Source of the DNA: Paenibacillus antri
GTDB lineage: Bacteria; Bacillota; Bacilli; Paenibacillales; YIM-B00363
Length of the DNA: 64,000 nt
Direction of reading: 5' to 3'
NCBI RefSeq assembly: GCF_005765165.1
Contig: NZ_VCIW01000013.1
Span: 1-64,000, forward strand
The translations under genes were made by a program, and so were the position numbers. Below are positions 49,789-59,136 of this stretch, one piece after another (position 1 is the first letter of the stretch; each line of letters begins with the position of its first letter). A model generated the notes under the pieces. The model was not told where the DNA came from. It saw nothing but the letters and a program-made list of their open reading frames with translations, and ran no database searches.

Positions 49789-50889
49789 ATGTCGAAAATG
49801 GGGAAAACCGTAGCCGTCGAGACGTCGTCGTACGCAAGCGAAATTCAAGCCGTCGCCGAAGCCGTCGAAGCGAGCCGGACGGAAGGGGCGCTGTCGTTCG
49901 CCTTCATTACGGATCTGCACCATCGCGCGTCCGGGAACCAGCTGCGCGCCGCCTGGGCGCTTCGCGAGCTGTCGGCGAGGCTCCGCCTCGACTTCGTGCT
50001 GCACGGCGGCGACGCGAGCGTGAACGGCCCGAAGGAGGAGGTCGTCACGGCGCAGCGGGAGATGGCCGAGGCGCTCGCGGGGGCGGGCGTGCCGGTGCTG
50101 ACGGCGAAGGGCAATCACGACGATAACTCGATTTACGATCACGAGCGGAAGACCGGATCGACCGAGCATGTCGTGTTTCCGCAGGAGTCGAAGGCGATCT
50201 GGGGCGCCGCTTCGATAGCGGTCGCCCGTTATGACGACTCCCGGCCGGACTCGCTCTATTTCTATGCGGACTTCCCCGAGAAGCGCGTCCGCGTCGTCGT
50301 GCTCGACTGCATAGACCACCCGTACCGGCTGAAGGAGAGCGGGGAGCTCGCGTATGTAGGACAGTGGCATTATGTGTTTTCCCAGGGGCAGCTGGAGTGG
50401 CTGGCGCACCGCGCGTTCGACTTGCGCGACCGACCGGAGTGGAGCGTCTTGATTTTATCCCATGTCGCGATCCTGCAGGACGGCGTGTTCGGTACGGACC
50501 ATCCGGTCCGCAACGGAGAGGCGCTCTGGGACATCGTGAAGGCGTTCCGGACCGGCGATCGATTCCGGGGCGAAGGCGGCGAAGGCGAATTCGCGTATCG
50601 GATCGACGCGGATTTCGCGGCGCAAGGCGCAAGAGACGTGATCGGCTGTTGGTTCGGGCACGTGCATCACGACCAGGTCGTCGTGCGGGACGGCATTCCG
50701 AATATTTCCGCCGTGAACGCATGGACGCTGCAGGAGTTCCCCGAATCGCCGAAGCGGGAGGAAGGCTCGATCACCGAAACCGCCTTCGATATCGTGACCG
50801 CGGACCTCGGCGCGAAAGTATGCCGGTTGACTCGTTTCGGCGCGGGGGCGTCGCGAACGGTGTCGTACGGAGGGGGAAAATATTTTTAG
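49789..50889 (+). CDS. calcineurin-type metallophosphoesterase
   Basis: A 366-residue cytoplasmic phosphoesterase. The metal-binding motifs occur in order: DLHH (~42), GGDASVNGP (~73), GNHDD (~107), the His in LSHVAI (~225) and GHVHHD (~288). Substrates of such proteins range from phosphodiesters to phosphoproteins and cannot be read from the sequence. The ATG at 49789 follows GGAAGGAAC. It is 33 bases after the EamA gene, so the two may be co-transcribed. Confidence 0.9.
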   Translation: MSKMGKTVAVETSSYASEIQAVAEAVEASRTEGALSFAFITDLHHRASGNQLRAAWALRELSARLRLDFVLHGGDASVNGPKEEVVTAQREMAEALAGAGVPVLTAKGNHDDNSIYDHERKTGSTEHVVFPQESKAIWGAASIAVARYDDSRPDSLYFYADFPEKRVRVVVLDCIDHPYRLKESGELAYVGQWHYVFSQGQLEWLAHRAFDLRDRPEWSVLILSHVAILQDGVFGTDHPVRNGEALWDIVKAFRTGDRFRGEGGEGEFAYRIDADFAAQGARDVIGCWFGHVHHDQVVVRDGIPNISAVNAWTLQEFPESPKREEGSITETAFDIVTADLGAKVCRLTRFGAGASRTVSYGGGKYF

Positions 50890-50910
50890 CAAAATTTTTC
50901 AATTTCCCTA

Positions 50911-51024
50911 TTGAACTTCTGCAGATTCCCTTGTAATATGCAAATTAAGTCAAGGTAAAGCGCTTACACATGAAAGGTTAAGCGCTTTACCTTATGATTT
51001 GGATTCCTTTTAAACCGGTTTAAA
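50911..51024 (+). promoter_or_regulatory. promoter with LacI/cre-type operators for the ABC operon
   Basis: TTGAAC (50911-50916), 17 bases, TAATAT (50934-50939). A perfect 15-bp inverted repeat AAGGTAAAGCGCTTA (50952-50966) / its complement (50979-50993) places two AAGCGCTT cores, each cre- or LacI-like, just after the start point. A separate palindrome TTTAAACCGGTTTAAA lies at 51009-51024. The LacI protein at 58069 is the natural candidate to bind one of them. Confidence 0.78.
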
Positions 51025-51167
51025 TCCACTTACATAAAAACAGAGCACCTAGATCGATACCTATGGGACCGGTTACGACGAGCGGAGGTGAACGGACGGT
51101 TCGGGTTAGTCGGCTTCGCAAAACAAAACAATGGAAGACATGCGGAAACTCTATAGGAGGGGTACTC

Positions 51168-53150
51168 TTGAACAAATCAAGGCTGCTGGTCGCAATGACA
51201 TTGGTATTGTTCTCCGTTCTGTTCGCGGCGTGCACGAAAGACGAGGCGGCGCCGAGCGACGCTCCGAAGCCGTCCGAGACGACGGAAAAGAAAGACGACG
51301 CGGCCGAGCCGACGGAAGCTCCCGCCGAAACCGTCGTCGTCCAAGAAGCGCCGATGCTGTCCGAGCTCGTGGCGAGCGGCGCGATCCCGCCGCTCGCGGA
51401 GCGGCTGCCCGTCGAATCGGACATCATGGTGGAGCCGGTCGTCGAAGAGATCGGTCAGTACGGCGGCGAATGGAAGATGCCGTGGAACGGTCCCGGCGAC
51501 CGCTGGACCGTCGGACAGCCGACGGAGGAGTCGCTGTTCCGCTTCAGCAAGGACGGCGGCAAGGTGGAGCCGAACGTGGCGAAGGGCTATGACGTCAACG
51601 AAAATTCCACGGAGTTCACGATATACCTTCGCGAAGGCATGAAGTGGTCGGACGGCGAGCCGTTCACGGCAGACGACGTCATTTTCTACTGGGAGCACAT
51701 GTTGAAGAAGGAGACGTTCGGAAAGAAGGTCTACGATGCGTATTACTCCGTCGACCCGGCGACGGGCGATAAGGCGCTCGCCGAGGTGACAAAGGTCGAC
51801 GATTACACGTTCAAGGTGACGCACAAGTATCCGAGCGTGCAATTCCTCGAGCGCGTCGCGATCGACAACAAGTGGTTTTTCGCGCCGGAGCACTTCCATC
51901 GCACGATTCTGCCGGAGTTCGTCGGCGAGGAGAAAGCGCTCGCGATCGCGAAGGAGTGGGGCTTCGAAGACGTGCAATCGTTCCTCGTCGCCACAGGGTA
52001 CTATTACTGGATCAACCCGGAAATTCCTACGCTTCGCGCATGGGTGGCGAAGAACGATCCGGACAGCGACCAGTTCATCATGGAGCGCAACCCGTACTAC
52101 TGGAAGGTCGACGAAGAAGGCAAGCAGCTGCCGTACATCGACCGCATCGTGGCGACGAAGATCCAAGATCCGAGCCATAAAATTCTCGGCACGCTGGCCG
52201 GCGACTACAACCTGACCTGGTTCGGGGCGGCGGACTTCACGGTGTTGAAGGAGAACGAGCAGAAGGCCGGCTACCGCGTCATCCCGTGGTCGACGGCCGC
52301 ATGGTCGAGCGCCGGCGTCCAGCTCAATCAGACGATCGCGGATCCGAAGCTGCGCAAGCTGTTCCAAGACGCGAAATTCCGGGAAGCGCTTTCGATCGGC
52401 GTCAACCGCGTCGAGATTACGGAAATTTACACGAACGGCATCGCAGAGCCGATCCAGGCATCGGTGCCGGAAGGGCTCGTCGGCTATCAGGACGGCTGGA
52501 GAGACCAATGGGCGGCATACGAACCGGATCGCGCGAATCAGCTGCTCGACGAGCTCGGGCTGAAGAAGGGCGCCGACGGCTTCCGGACGCATCCCGACGG
52601 CTCGGATCTGACGCTGACGATCATCGACGGCACGACGGATACGGCTCCGTTCCTCGAGCTGCTGAAGAAATATTACGAAGAGATGGGGCTGAAGACCGAC
52701 ATCAAGGTCGTCGACCAAGCGACGCATCAAGAGCTGAAGTACTCCAACCAAGTGCCGTTGCATACGGAAAATATTTCGGTCGCCAACGTCGCGTTCCGTC
52801 CGGATACGCTGGTGCCGCTTCGCGTGTTGACGCCGTGGTCGATCGAATACGGCCGATACGCGGAGACCGGCGGCAAGGAAGGCATGGCGCCGATCGGTGA
52901 CGTCGCCGAAATCATGAAGCTGTGGGATCGAATCAAAGCGGCGAAGACGACGGACGAGATTAACAAGCTCGCGGCCGACATCGTCAAGATTCACCAGAAA
53001 AATCAATGGGTCATCGGATACGCGGGACCGACGCCGAACCTGATCGTCGCGTCCAACAAGATCCGTAACGTACCGACCGATCTGATCTGGGCGGACGAAT
53101 TCCGCTCCCTCGGTCACGCGCACCCGGCTCAGTTTTTCATTCAGCCTTAA
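51168..53150 (+). CDS. family-5 ABC substrate-binding lipoprotein
   Basis: A 660-residue SBP_bac_5 protein that captures oligopeptides or, in LacI-linked operons, often oligosaccharides. The lipoprotein signal ends in LFAAC (Cys ~23) and is followed by an acidic Pro/Glu/Thr linker. Family motifs include FTIYLREGMKWSDGEPFTADDVIFYWEHM (~145) and RNPYYWKVDEEGKQLPYIDRI (~305). It is longer than typical OppA. The start is TTG at 51168 with AGGAGGGG upstream. It is the first gene of a seven-gene operon that includes a HAD phosphatase and a LacI regulator, which favours a sugar-type ligand. Confidence 0.92.
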   Translation: MNKSRLLVAMTLVLFSVLFAACTKDEAAPSDAPKPSETTEKKDDAAEPTEAPAETVVVQEAPMLSELVASGAIPPLAERLPVESDIMVEPVVEEIGQYGGEWKMPWNGPGDRWTVGQPTEESLFRFSKDGGKVEPNVAKGYDVNENSTEFTIYLREGMKWSDGEPFTADDVIFYWEHMLKKETFGKKVYDAYYSVDPATGDKALAEVTKVDDYTFKVTHKYPSVQFLERVAIDNKWFFAPEHFHRTILPEFVGEEKALAIAKEWGFEDVQSFLVATGYYYWINPEIPTLRAWVAKNDPDSDQFIMERNPYYWKVDEEGKQLPYIDRIVATKIQDPSHKILGTLAGDYNLTWFGAADFTVLKENEQKAGYRVIPWSTAAWSSAGVQLNQTIADPKLRKLFQDAKFREALSIGVNRVEITEIYTNGIAEPIQASVPEGLVGYQDGWRDQWAAYEPDRANQLLDELGLKKGADGFRTHPDGSDLTLTIIDGTTDTAPFLELLKKYYEEMGLKTDIKVVDQATHQELKYSNQVPLHTENISVANVAFRPDTLVPLRVLTPWSIEYGRYAETGGKEGMAPIGDVAEIMKLWDRIKAAKTTDEINKLAADIVKIHQKNQWVIGYAGPTPNLIVASNKIRNVPTDLIWADEFRSLGHAHPAQFFIQP

Positions 53151-53249
53151 CCCCGCGTCGGGCGCGGGAGGACGCGGCGAAGCGACGAGCTTCGCCGCCT
53201 TCCTTCCCGGGAAGCCCCGCGAACCGTTACGGAGAGGAACGTGTGCGAG

Positions 53250-54248
53250 ATGCTTCAATACATGCTGAGAAGAATCGTGCTGGTCATTCCCGTCGTCTTC
53301 TTGATCTCTATCATCGTGTTCTATATCATCCAGCTTCCGCCCGGGGATTACGTGTCCAACTACGCGGCGAAGATGTCTGTCGCCGGCGACGTCATGTCGC
53401 AGGAGGACATGGATAAGATGCGCGCGACGCTCGGCCTCGATCGTCCGCTCTACGAGCAGTACTTCTTATGGATGAAAAATATTTTGCTGCACGGCGACTT
53501 CGGATTTTCCTTCAATTATAACAAGCCGGTCACCGCCGTCATCAGTCAATATATGGGTCTCACGCTCGTCGTGTCCCTCGTCACGATGGCGTTCCAGTAT
53601 CTCGTCGCCATTCCGATCGGCATCTACTGCGCCGTGAAGCAGTATTCGGCGGGCGATTACATTTTCTCGGGACTAAGCTTTCTCGGCATGGCGACGCCGA
53701 ACTTCCTCATGGCGATCATCTTGATGTACCTGTCGTACACGTGGTTCGGCGACCCGCTGCTGGGCTTGTTCTCCAGCGAATACGCGAACGCTCCGTGGTC
53801 GTACGACAAGATGGTCGACCTGGCGAAGCACTTAGTCATCCCGGTCATCGTCATCGGCCTCGCGAGCACCGCGGACCTCATCCGCGTCATGCGAGGGCAG
53901 ATGCTGGACGAACTGAATAAGCCGAACGTCGTGACGGCGCGGGCGAAGGGACTGTCCGAGACGAAAATCTTGTTCAAGTATCCGACGCGCGCGGCGCTCA
54001 ACCCGATCGTCAGTACGTTCGGCTGGTCGCTGACGTCGATCTTCACGGGCTCCACGATTACGGCGATCGTCCTGAATTTGCCGATCCAAGGTCCGGTCAT
54101 GTACCAAGCGCTGCTCGGGCAAGACATGTACTTGGCCGGCTCGTGGCTGTTGTTCATGGCGCTCTTGACCGTCGTCGGGACGCTGATTTCCGACATTCTT
54201 CTCGCGTGGCTGGATCCAAAAATTCGAACCGAATTCAGGGGAATGTAG
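53250..54248 (+). CDS. ABC transporter permease (DppB/OppB type)
   Basis: A 332-residue inner-membrane permease with six helices. It has the typical start LRRIVLVIPVVFLISIIVFYIIQLPPGDYV, the GLDRPLYEQYFLWMKNILLHGDFG segment and the coupling motif region VVTARAKGLSETKILFKYPTRAALNPI (EAA loop). GTG 53241 is an alternative start; ATG 53250 has GGAGAGG eleven bases upstream. It pairs with the next permease. Confidence 0.92.
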   Translation: MLQYMLRRIVLVIPVVFLISIIVFYIIQLPPGDYVSNYAAKMSVAGDVMSQEDMDKMRATLGLDRPLYEQYFLWMKNILLHGDFGFSFNYNKPVTAVISQYMGLTLVVSLVTMAFQYLVAIPIGIYCAVKQYSAGDYIFSGLSFLGMATPNFLMAIILMYLSYTWFGDPLLGLFSSEYANAPWSYDKMVDLAKHLVIPVIVIGLASTADLIRVMRGQMLDELNKPNVVTARAKGLSETKILFKYPTRAALNPIVSTFGWSLTSIFTGSTITAIVLNLPIQGPVMYQALLGQDMYLAGSWLLFMALLTVVGTLISDILLAWLDPKIRTEFRGM

Positions 54249-54250
54249 CG

Positions 54251-55396
54251 ATGAGTATGATACCGGCTTTAGGAAGACGACGCGCCGAAACGGCCGCCCC
54301 CGCCAAGAAAAAGGACGCCAACTACAGCTCGCAATGGCGGCTGATGTACCTGCGCTTTAAGAAGCATAAGCTGGCTCGCATCAGCCTGATCGTTCTTGGC
54401 TTGTTGTACGCGGTGGCGATTTTCGCACGCTTCATCGCGCCGTACGGTCTGGAGAGCTACGACAGCAAATATGTGAACGCGCCGCCGATGATGCCCCGCT
54501 TCGTCGACGCGGACGGGAACTTCCATCTCCGCCCGTTCGTCTACGAGCTGAAGTCGGAACGCGATCCCGAGACGATGCGCAAGATGTTCGTAGCGAACGA
54601 AGACGTTCGCTACCCGTTGCAGCTGTTCGCCCGCGGGGAGGAATACAAGTTCCTCGGCTTGTTCCCGACGACGATACACTTGTTCGGCGTGGAGGAGCCG
54701 GGGCGGCTGTTCCTGCTCGGCACGGACGGAATGGGACGCGACCTGTTCTCCCGCATCGTGCTCGGCAGCCAAATCTCGCTCAGCATCCCGATCGTCGGCG
54801 TCGGCATCAGCTTCGTGCTCGGGCTGTTCATCGGAGGCGTCTCCGGTTATTTCGGCGGCAGGCTCGATTCGTTCATTCAACGCGTCATCGAGGTTATCCG
54901 TTCGTTCCCGACGCTGCCGCTGTGGATGGCGCTGTCCGCCGCGATTCCGCCGCGCATCCCGGTCGTCACGATGTATCTGTACATCGTCATCATTCTCGCG
55001 TTCATCGGCTGGACCGATCTCGCGCGGGTCGTGCGCGGCAAGTTCATCTCGCTGAAGAACGAGGATTACGTCCTGTCGGCGAAGATCGCCGGCGTCAGCG
55101 ACGCGAAGATCATCGTGCGCCATCTCGTTCCGGGCTTCATCAGTTACCTCGTCGTCGCGACGACGCTGGCGATTCCCGGCATGATTCTCGGCGAAACGGC
55201 GATGAGCTTCCTCGGTCTCGGCATCCGCTCGCCCGCGACGAGCTGGGGCGTGCTGCTGCAGGAGGCGCAGAAGATCGAGAACGTCGCGTTGTATCCTTGG
55301 AAGCTGATTCCGCTCGGCGTCGTCGTTACGACGGTGCTGACGTTTAACTTCTTGGGCGACGGCATGCGAGACGCCGCCGATCCTTACAAGAAATGA
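54251..55396 (+). CDS. ABC transporter permease (DppC/OppC type)
   Basis: A 381-residue permease with an N-terminal cytoplasmic tail, helix 1 at ~48-68, an enlarged extracytoplasmic loop (~70-165) containing LLGTDGMGRDLFSRI, and five further helices. The EAA loop reads YVLSAKIAGVSDAKIIVRHLVPGF. The long loop between helices 1 and 2 is larger than in standard OppC, as in several sugar-linked family members. It starts two bases after the preceding stop. Confidence 0.92.
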   Translation: MSMIPALGRRRAETAAPAKKKDANYSSQWRLMYLRFKKHKLARISLIVLGLLYAVAIFARFIAPYGLESYDSKYVNAPPMMPRFVDADGNFHLRPFVYELKSERDPETMRKMFVANEDVRYPLQLFARGEEYKFLGLFPTTIHLFGVEEPGRLFLLGTDGMGRDLFSRIVLGSQISLSIPIVGVGISFVLGLFIGGVSGYFGGRLDSFIQRVIEVIRSFPTLPLWMALSAAIPPRIPVVTMYLYIVIILAFIGWTDLARVVRGKFISLKNEDYVLSAKIAGVSDAKIIVRHLVPGFISYLVVATTLAIPGMILGETAMSFLGLGIRSPATSWGVLLQEAQKIENVALYPWKLIPLGVVVTTVLTFNFLGDGMRDAADPYKK

Positions 55397-56445
55397 GGGA
55401 GCGCATGACGACGACAATTCGCGAAGCGGCGGCGCCGGCTGCGCCGCTGCTGTCGGTAAGGGATCTTCGGATTCAGATCGAGATGGACAACGGGATTATG
55501 CACGCGGTGGACGGCGTCGACTTCGACATCAAGAAGGGGCAGACGCTGGGACTCGTCGGGGAGTCCGGCTGCGGGAAGAGCCTTACGAGCCGCGCGATTC
55601 TCGGGCTGAACCCGAAGGAATGCCGAACGACGGGCAGCATTCGATTCCGCTCTCCGGGCGACGGCGCGGGCGGCAAGGAGAGCGACGGGGTGGACATCGT
55701 ATCGCTCGACCCGACGGGCCGGCGCATCCGGTCGATCCGCGGCCGCCGAATTTCGATGATTTTCCAGGAGCCCATGACGGCGTTCTCGCCGATGTACACG
55801 ATCGGCAATCAAATCGTCGAGGCGATCCGGCAGCATCGCACGAAGGACAAGAAGGAAGCCAAGCGTATCGCCCTCGAGATGCTGAGCAAGGTGGGAATAT
55901 CGGACGAGGCGAAGCGGTTCGACCAGTTTCCGCACGAATTTTCCGGAGGGATGCGTCAGCGCGCGATGATTTCGATGGCGCTGTCCTGCAACCCCGAGCT
56001 GCTGATCGCCGACGAGCCGACGACGGCGCTGGACGTGACGATCCAGGCGCAGGTGCTCGATCTGATGAAGTCGCTCCAGGCCGAATTCGGCATGGCGATC
56101 CTATTGGTCACGCATGATCTCGGCATCATCGCGGAGATGTGCGACGAGGTCGCGGTCATGTACCTCGGGAAGATCGTCGAGCAAGCGCCGGTGAAGGAGC
56201 TGTTCGCGAACCCGAAGCATCCGTATACGAAGGGGCTGCTGAAGTCGATGCCGCGTCTCGGCGGCAACAAGAGGCGGCTCGATTCGATCGAAGGCTCCGT
56301 GCCGCTGCCGATCGACATGCCGCCGATGTGCGGCTTCTACGACCGCTGCAAGGAACGGATCGAAGGCGTATGCGACGCGCGGGCCGTTCCGGCGACGGAT
56401 GTCGGCGAGCGGCATACGGTCCGATGCTTCCTACATTCGAAATAA
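55393..56445 (+). CDS. ABC transporter ATPase (DppD/OppD type)
   Basis: A 350-residue ATPase: Walker A GESGCGKS (~56), Q-loop FQEPMTAFSP, signature FSGGMRQRAMIS (~183), Walker B LLIADEPTTALD, switch VTHDLG, and the C-terminal oligopeptide-transporter extension with a four-cysteine-like CGFYDRCKERIEGVC...C motif that holds an Fe-S cluster in some relatives. The ATG at 55393 overlaps the previous stop; an in-frame ATG at 55405 is also possible. Confidence 0.92.
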   Translation: MRERMTTTIREAAAPAAPLLSVRDLRIQIEMDNGIMHAVDGVDFDIKKGQTLGLVGESGCGKSLTSRAILGLNPKECRTTGSIRFRSPGDGAGGKESDGVDIVSLDPTGRRIRSIRGRRISMIFQEPMTAFSPMYTIGNQIVEAIRQHRTKDKKEAKRIALEMLSKVGISDEAKRFDQFPHEFSGGMRQRAMISMALSCNPELLIADEPTTALDVTIQAQVLDLMKSLQAEFGMAILLVTHDLGIIAEMCDEVAVMYLGKIVEQAPVKELFANPKHPYTKGLLKSMPRLGGNKRRLDSIEGSVPLPIDMPPMCGFYDRCKERIEGVCDARAVPATDVGERHTVRCFLHSK

Positions 56446-56462
56446 AGCGAGGGAAGGCGCCC

Positions 56463-57473
56463 ATGGTCCAACCGATCTTGCAAGTGAAACGGCTCAGCAA
56501 GGACTATCGCGTGGAGTCCAAGGCTCGCGGGCTGTTTCGGAAACCGTCCTACGTCCGCGTGCTGGACGATGTATCGTTCGAGCTGTACGAGGGAGAGACG
56601 TTAAGCGTCGTCGGCGAATCGGGCTGCGGCAAGACGACGCTCGGCCGCTGCATCGTTCGCGGCATCGAAGCCAGCGAGGGGGAAGCGCTCTATGCCGCCG
56701 AAGGCGGCGAACGCGTGGATTACTTAAAGCTGAAGGGGAAGGACGCCAAGAAGTATCGCAAGGACATTCAGATGATTTTCCAAGATCCTTATTCGTCCTT
56801 AAGTCCGCGGATGAGCGTCTTCGACATCATCTCCGAGCCGCTCGCGGCAAGCTTCAAGCTGAGCAGGGACGAAGTCGAAGCGAAGGTGGCGGACATCGCA
56901 GAGAAGACGGGGCTGAACGTCAATTACTTGCGCCGCTACCCGCATGCGTTCTCCGGCGGCCAGCGGCAGCGGATCGCCATCGCCCGGGCGCTCGTCTCCC
57001 GGCCGCGGCTCGTCGTCTGCGACGAGGCGGTATCCGCGCTCGACGTCTCGATTCAGGCGCAAATCATTAATCTGCTTAAGGATTTACAGGAGCAGTTCGG
57101 CATCACGTACGTCTTTATTTCCCACGATCTCTCGGTCGTGCAGAACATCTCGGACCGCGTCGCGGTCATGCACCTCGGGAAGATCGTCGAGCTCGCTTCT
57201 TCGGAGTCGCTGTTCGCGCGGCCGAGGCATCCGTACACGGAGGCGCTCATGTCGGCCGTGCCGCAGCCGGACCCGGAGCGCAAGAAGGATCGCATCATTC
57301 TGGAAGGCGAGGTGCCGAATCCGGCGAATCCGCCGAGCGGCTGCCACTTCCATCCGAGATGTCCTTACAAGACCGAGATGTGCGCGAAGGAAGCGCCGTC
57401 GATGAAGGACATCGGCGAGGGGCATTACGCGGCCTGTCACTACGCGGAACAACTGACATTACGGGGGGTCTGA
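56463..57473 (+). CDS. ABC transporter ATPase (DppF/OppF type)
   Basis: A 336-residue partner ATPase with Walker A GESGCGKTT (~55), FQDPYSSLSPRM, signature FSGGQRQRIAIA, Walker B LVVCDEAVSALD and switch ISHDLS, then the C-terminal extension CHFHPRCPYKTEMC...C. The heterodimer with the preceding ATPase powers the two permeases. ATG at 56463 follows GCGAGGGAAGG. Confidence 0.93.
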   Translation: MVQPILQVKRLSKDYRVESKARGLFRKPSYVRVLDDVSFELYEGETLSVVGESGCGKTTLGRCIVRGIEASEGEALYAAEGGERVDYLKLKGKDAKKYRKDIQMIFQDPYSSLSPRMSVFDIISEPLAASFKLSRDEVEAKVADIAEKTGLNVNYLRRYPHAFSGGQRQRIAIARALVSRPRLVVCDEAVSALDVSIQAQIINLLKDLQEQFGITYVFISHDLSVVQNISDRVAVMHLGKIVELASSESLFARPRHPYTEALMSAVPQPDPERKKDRIILEGEVPNPANPPSGCHFHPRCPYKTEMCAKEAPSMKDIGEGHYAACHYAEQLTLRGV

Positions 57474-57476
57474 CGC

Positions 57477-58052
57477 ATGAACGGTTCTAAAGAGGAGAAG
57501 CGATTGATCCTGTTTCTGGATTGCGGGGACACGATTATCGACGAAGGCACCGAGGTTCGCGACGAGAACGGCATCGTCGTCGAGGGGAAGGTCATTCCCG
57601 GCGCGGACGTCATGGTGAAGACGCTGGCGGAGCGAGGCTATCGCCTGGCTCTCGTCGCGGACGGGCGGGCGCAGTCGTTCGTCAATCTGCTCACGATGAA
57701 CGGCGTGTACGATTGCTTCGAGACGATGATTTATTCGGAGCCGATCAAGGCGGAGAAGCCGAGCCCGCGCATGTTCAAGGCGGCGATCGGCGCGATGGAT
57801 TTAAGCGAACGGGACGTCGGGCGCATCGTGATGCTCGGCAACAACTTAAGCCGGGACGTGAAGGGCGCGAACGCGATGGGCATAACGAGCGTGCATCTGG
57901 ATTGGACACCACGGTATCCGAAGATTCCCGCCGACGCGTCGGAGGCGCCGACGTATACGGTGTCCGATCCGCTCGAGTTCGTGGAGCTGGTCGAACGGCT
58001 CGACGCGGCGCTGACGGCTTCCGAAGCGGGTTCCGCGAGCACGGCGTCTTGA
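57477..58052 (+). CDS. HAD-superfamily hydrolase
   Basis: A 191-residue haloacid-dehalogenase-like phosphatase: motif I LFLDCGDTI (nucleophile Asp ~14, with Gly in place of the second Asp at +2), motif II region VADGR, motif III lysine in AEKPSPRMF and motif IV MLGNNLSRDVKGA. Located between the ABC ATPase and the LacI gene with four-base spacing, it may dephosphorylate a product of the imported compound. ATG follows ACGGGGGGTC. Confidence 0.88.
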   Translation: MNGSKEEKRLILFLDCGDTIIDEGTEVRDENGIVVEGKVIPGADVMVKTLAERGYRLALVADGRAQSFVNLLTMNGVYDCFETMIYSEPIKAEKPSPRMFKAAIGAMDLSERDVGRIVMLGNNLSRDVKGANAMGITSVHLDWTPRYPKIPADASEAPTYTVSDPLEFVELVERLDAALTASEAGSASTAS

Positions 58053-58068
58053 AAGGAAGAGCGGCGCC

Positions 58069-59118
58069 GTGAGCAAAATCGACGAAGTGGCGAAGCTGGC
58101 TCGGGTGTCGAAGGGCACGGTATCGAACGTGTTCAGCCAGAAGCGCCCGACCAGCAAGGAAGTGACGGAACGCGTGCTGCGCGCGTCTCGCGAACTGAAC
58201 TACGTGCCCAATCAAATCGCACGCAGCTTAGTGACGAAGCGGACGATGGCGATCGGGCTGACGATTCCGCACGGCCGGTTTTTCTTCAGCGCGTTCCATA
58301 CGCAATTCATTAACAGCGTCGTGCTCGAGGCGGCCCGGTACGGCTATCGCGTGCTGCTGGACATGATTCCGGCGCAGGATATCGCGACGCCGTTCCTCGC
58401 CAGCTATCCGATCGACGGCGCGGTCGTCATGGACCCGCGGGAGGCGGACGACCGGATCGAGCTGATGCAGCGGGAGGGCATCCCGTTCGTGACGATCGGC
58501 CGGGTGCAGGCGACGGCGCCGACGCCGACGGTCGACAACGACAATCGGAAGATCGTGCGCGACATCTGCGATTACTTGTTCGCGCTCGGCCACGGCAGAA
58601 TCGCGTTCCTGAACGCGGGCGTCTCGACGACGGTGGCGGCCGACCGCCGGGAGAGCTTCCTCGAAGCGATGGCGGGTCGAGGCGTCCGGATCGAGCCGTG
58701 GATGATGTTCCACAAGCCGGAGCTGTCCGACGAGCGGTATTCCAATTACGGCTACGAAGAAACCAAGCGGGTGATCGAAGACTCGGGCGGACGGGCGACC
58801 GCCCTCATCGCGGACGACGACCGGACGGCGTTCGGCTGCCTGCACGCGCTGAAGGAGCTTGGCCTCGACGTCCCGAACGACATCTCCGTCTTCGTCATCT
58901 GCGGCGACGATTCGATGCTGACGCGGTCGACGCCCGCGCTGACGAGCATGGATCTTCGGCCGGCGGACCTCGGCGCGCGGGCGGTGACGACGCTGCTGCG
59001 CATGCTGGGCATCGTCGACGGGGACGTCGACGAGCGATGCATCGTGGACAGCGGGATCGTCGAGCGGAGCTCTTGCGCGGCCGCTCCGAATCAAGGGAGG
59101 AATCGGGTTGAACGATAA
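58069..59118 (+). CDS. LacI-family transcriptional regulator
   Basis: A 349-residue repressor: helix-turn-helix KIDEVAKLARVSKGTVSNVFSQ, hinge PNQIARSLVTKRT (~50) and a sugar-binding-type sensor (VDNDNRKIVRDICDYLFALGHGRIAFL; LTSMDLRPADLGARA). The GTG start has GGAAGAGCGG upstream. As last gene of the ABC operon it probably controls the promoter at 50911, where LacI-type palindromes occur. Confidence 0.93.
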   Translation: MSKIDEVAKLARVSKGTVSNVFSQKRPTSKEVTERVLRASRELNYVPNQIARSLVTKRTMAIGLTIPHGRFFFSAFHTQFINSVVLEAARYGYRVLLDMIPAQDIATPFLASYPIDGAVVMDPREADDRIELMQREGIPFVTIGRVQATAPTPTVDNDNRKIVRDICDYLFALGHGRIAFLNAGVSTTVAADRRESFLEAMAGRGVRIEPWMMFHKPELSDERYSNYGYEETKRVIEDSGGRATALIADDDRTAFGCLHALKELGLDVPNDISVFVICGDDSMLTRSTPALTSMDLRPADLGARAVTTLLRMLGIVDGDVDERCIVDSGIVERSSCAAAPNQGRNRVER

Positions 59119-59136
59119 CGTAATGAGGATGCGGGC

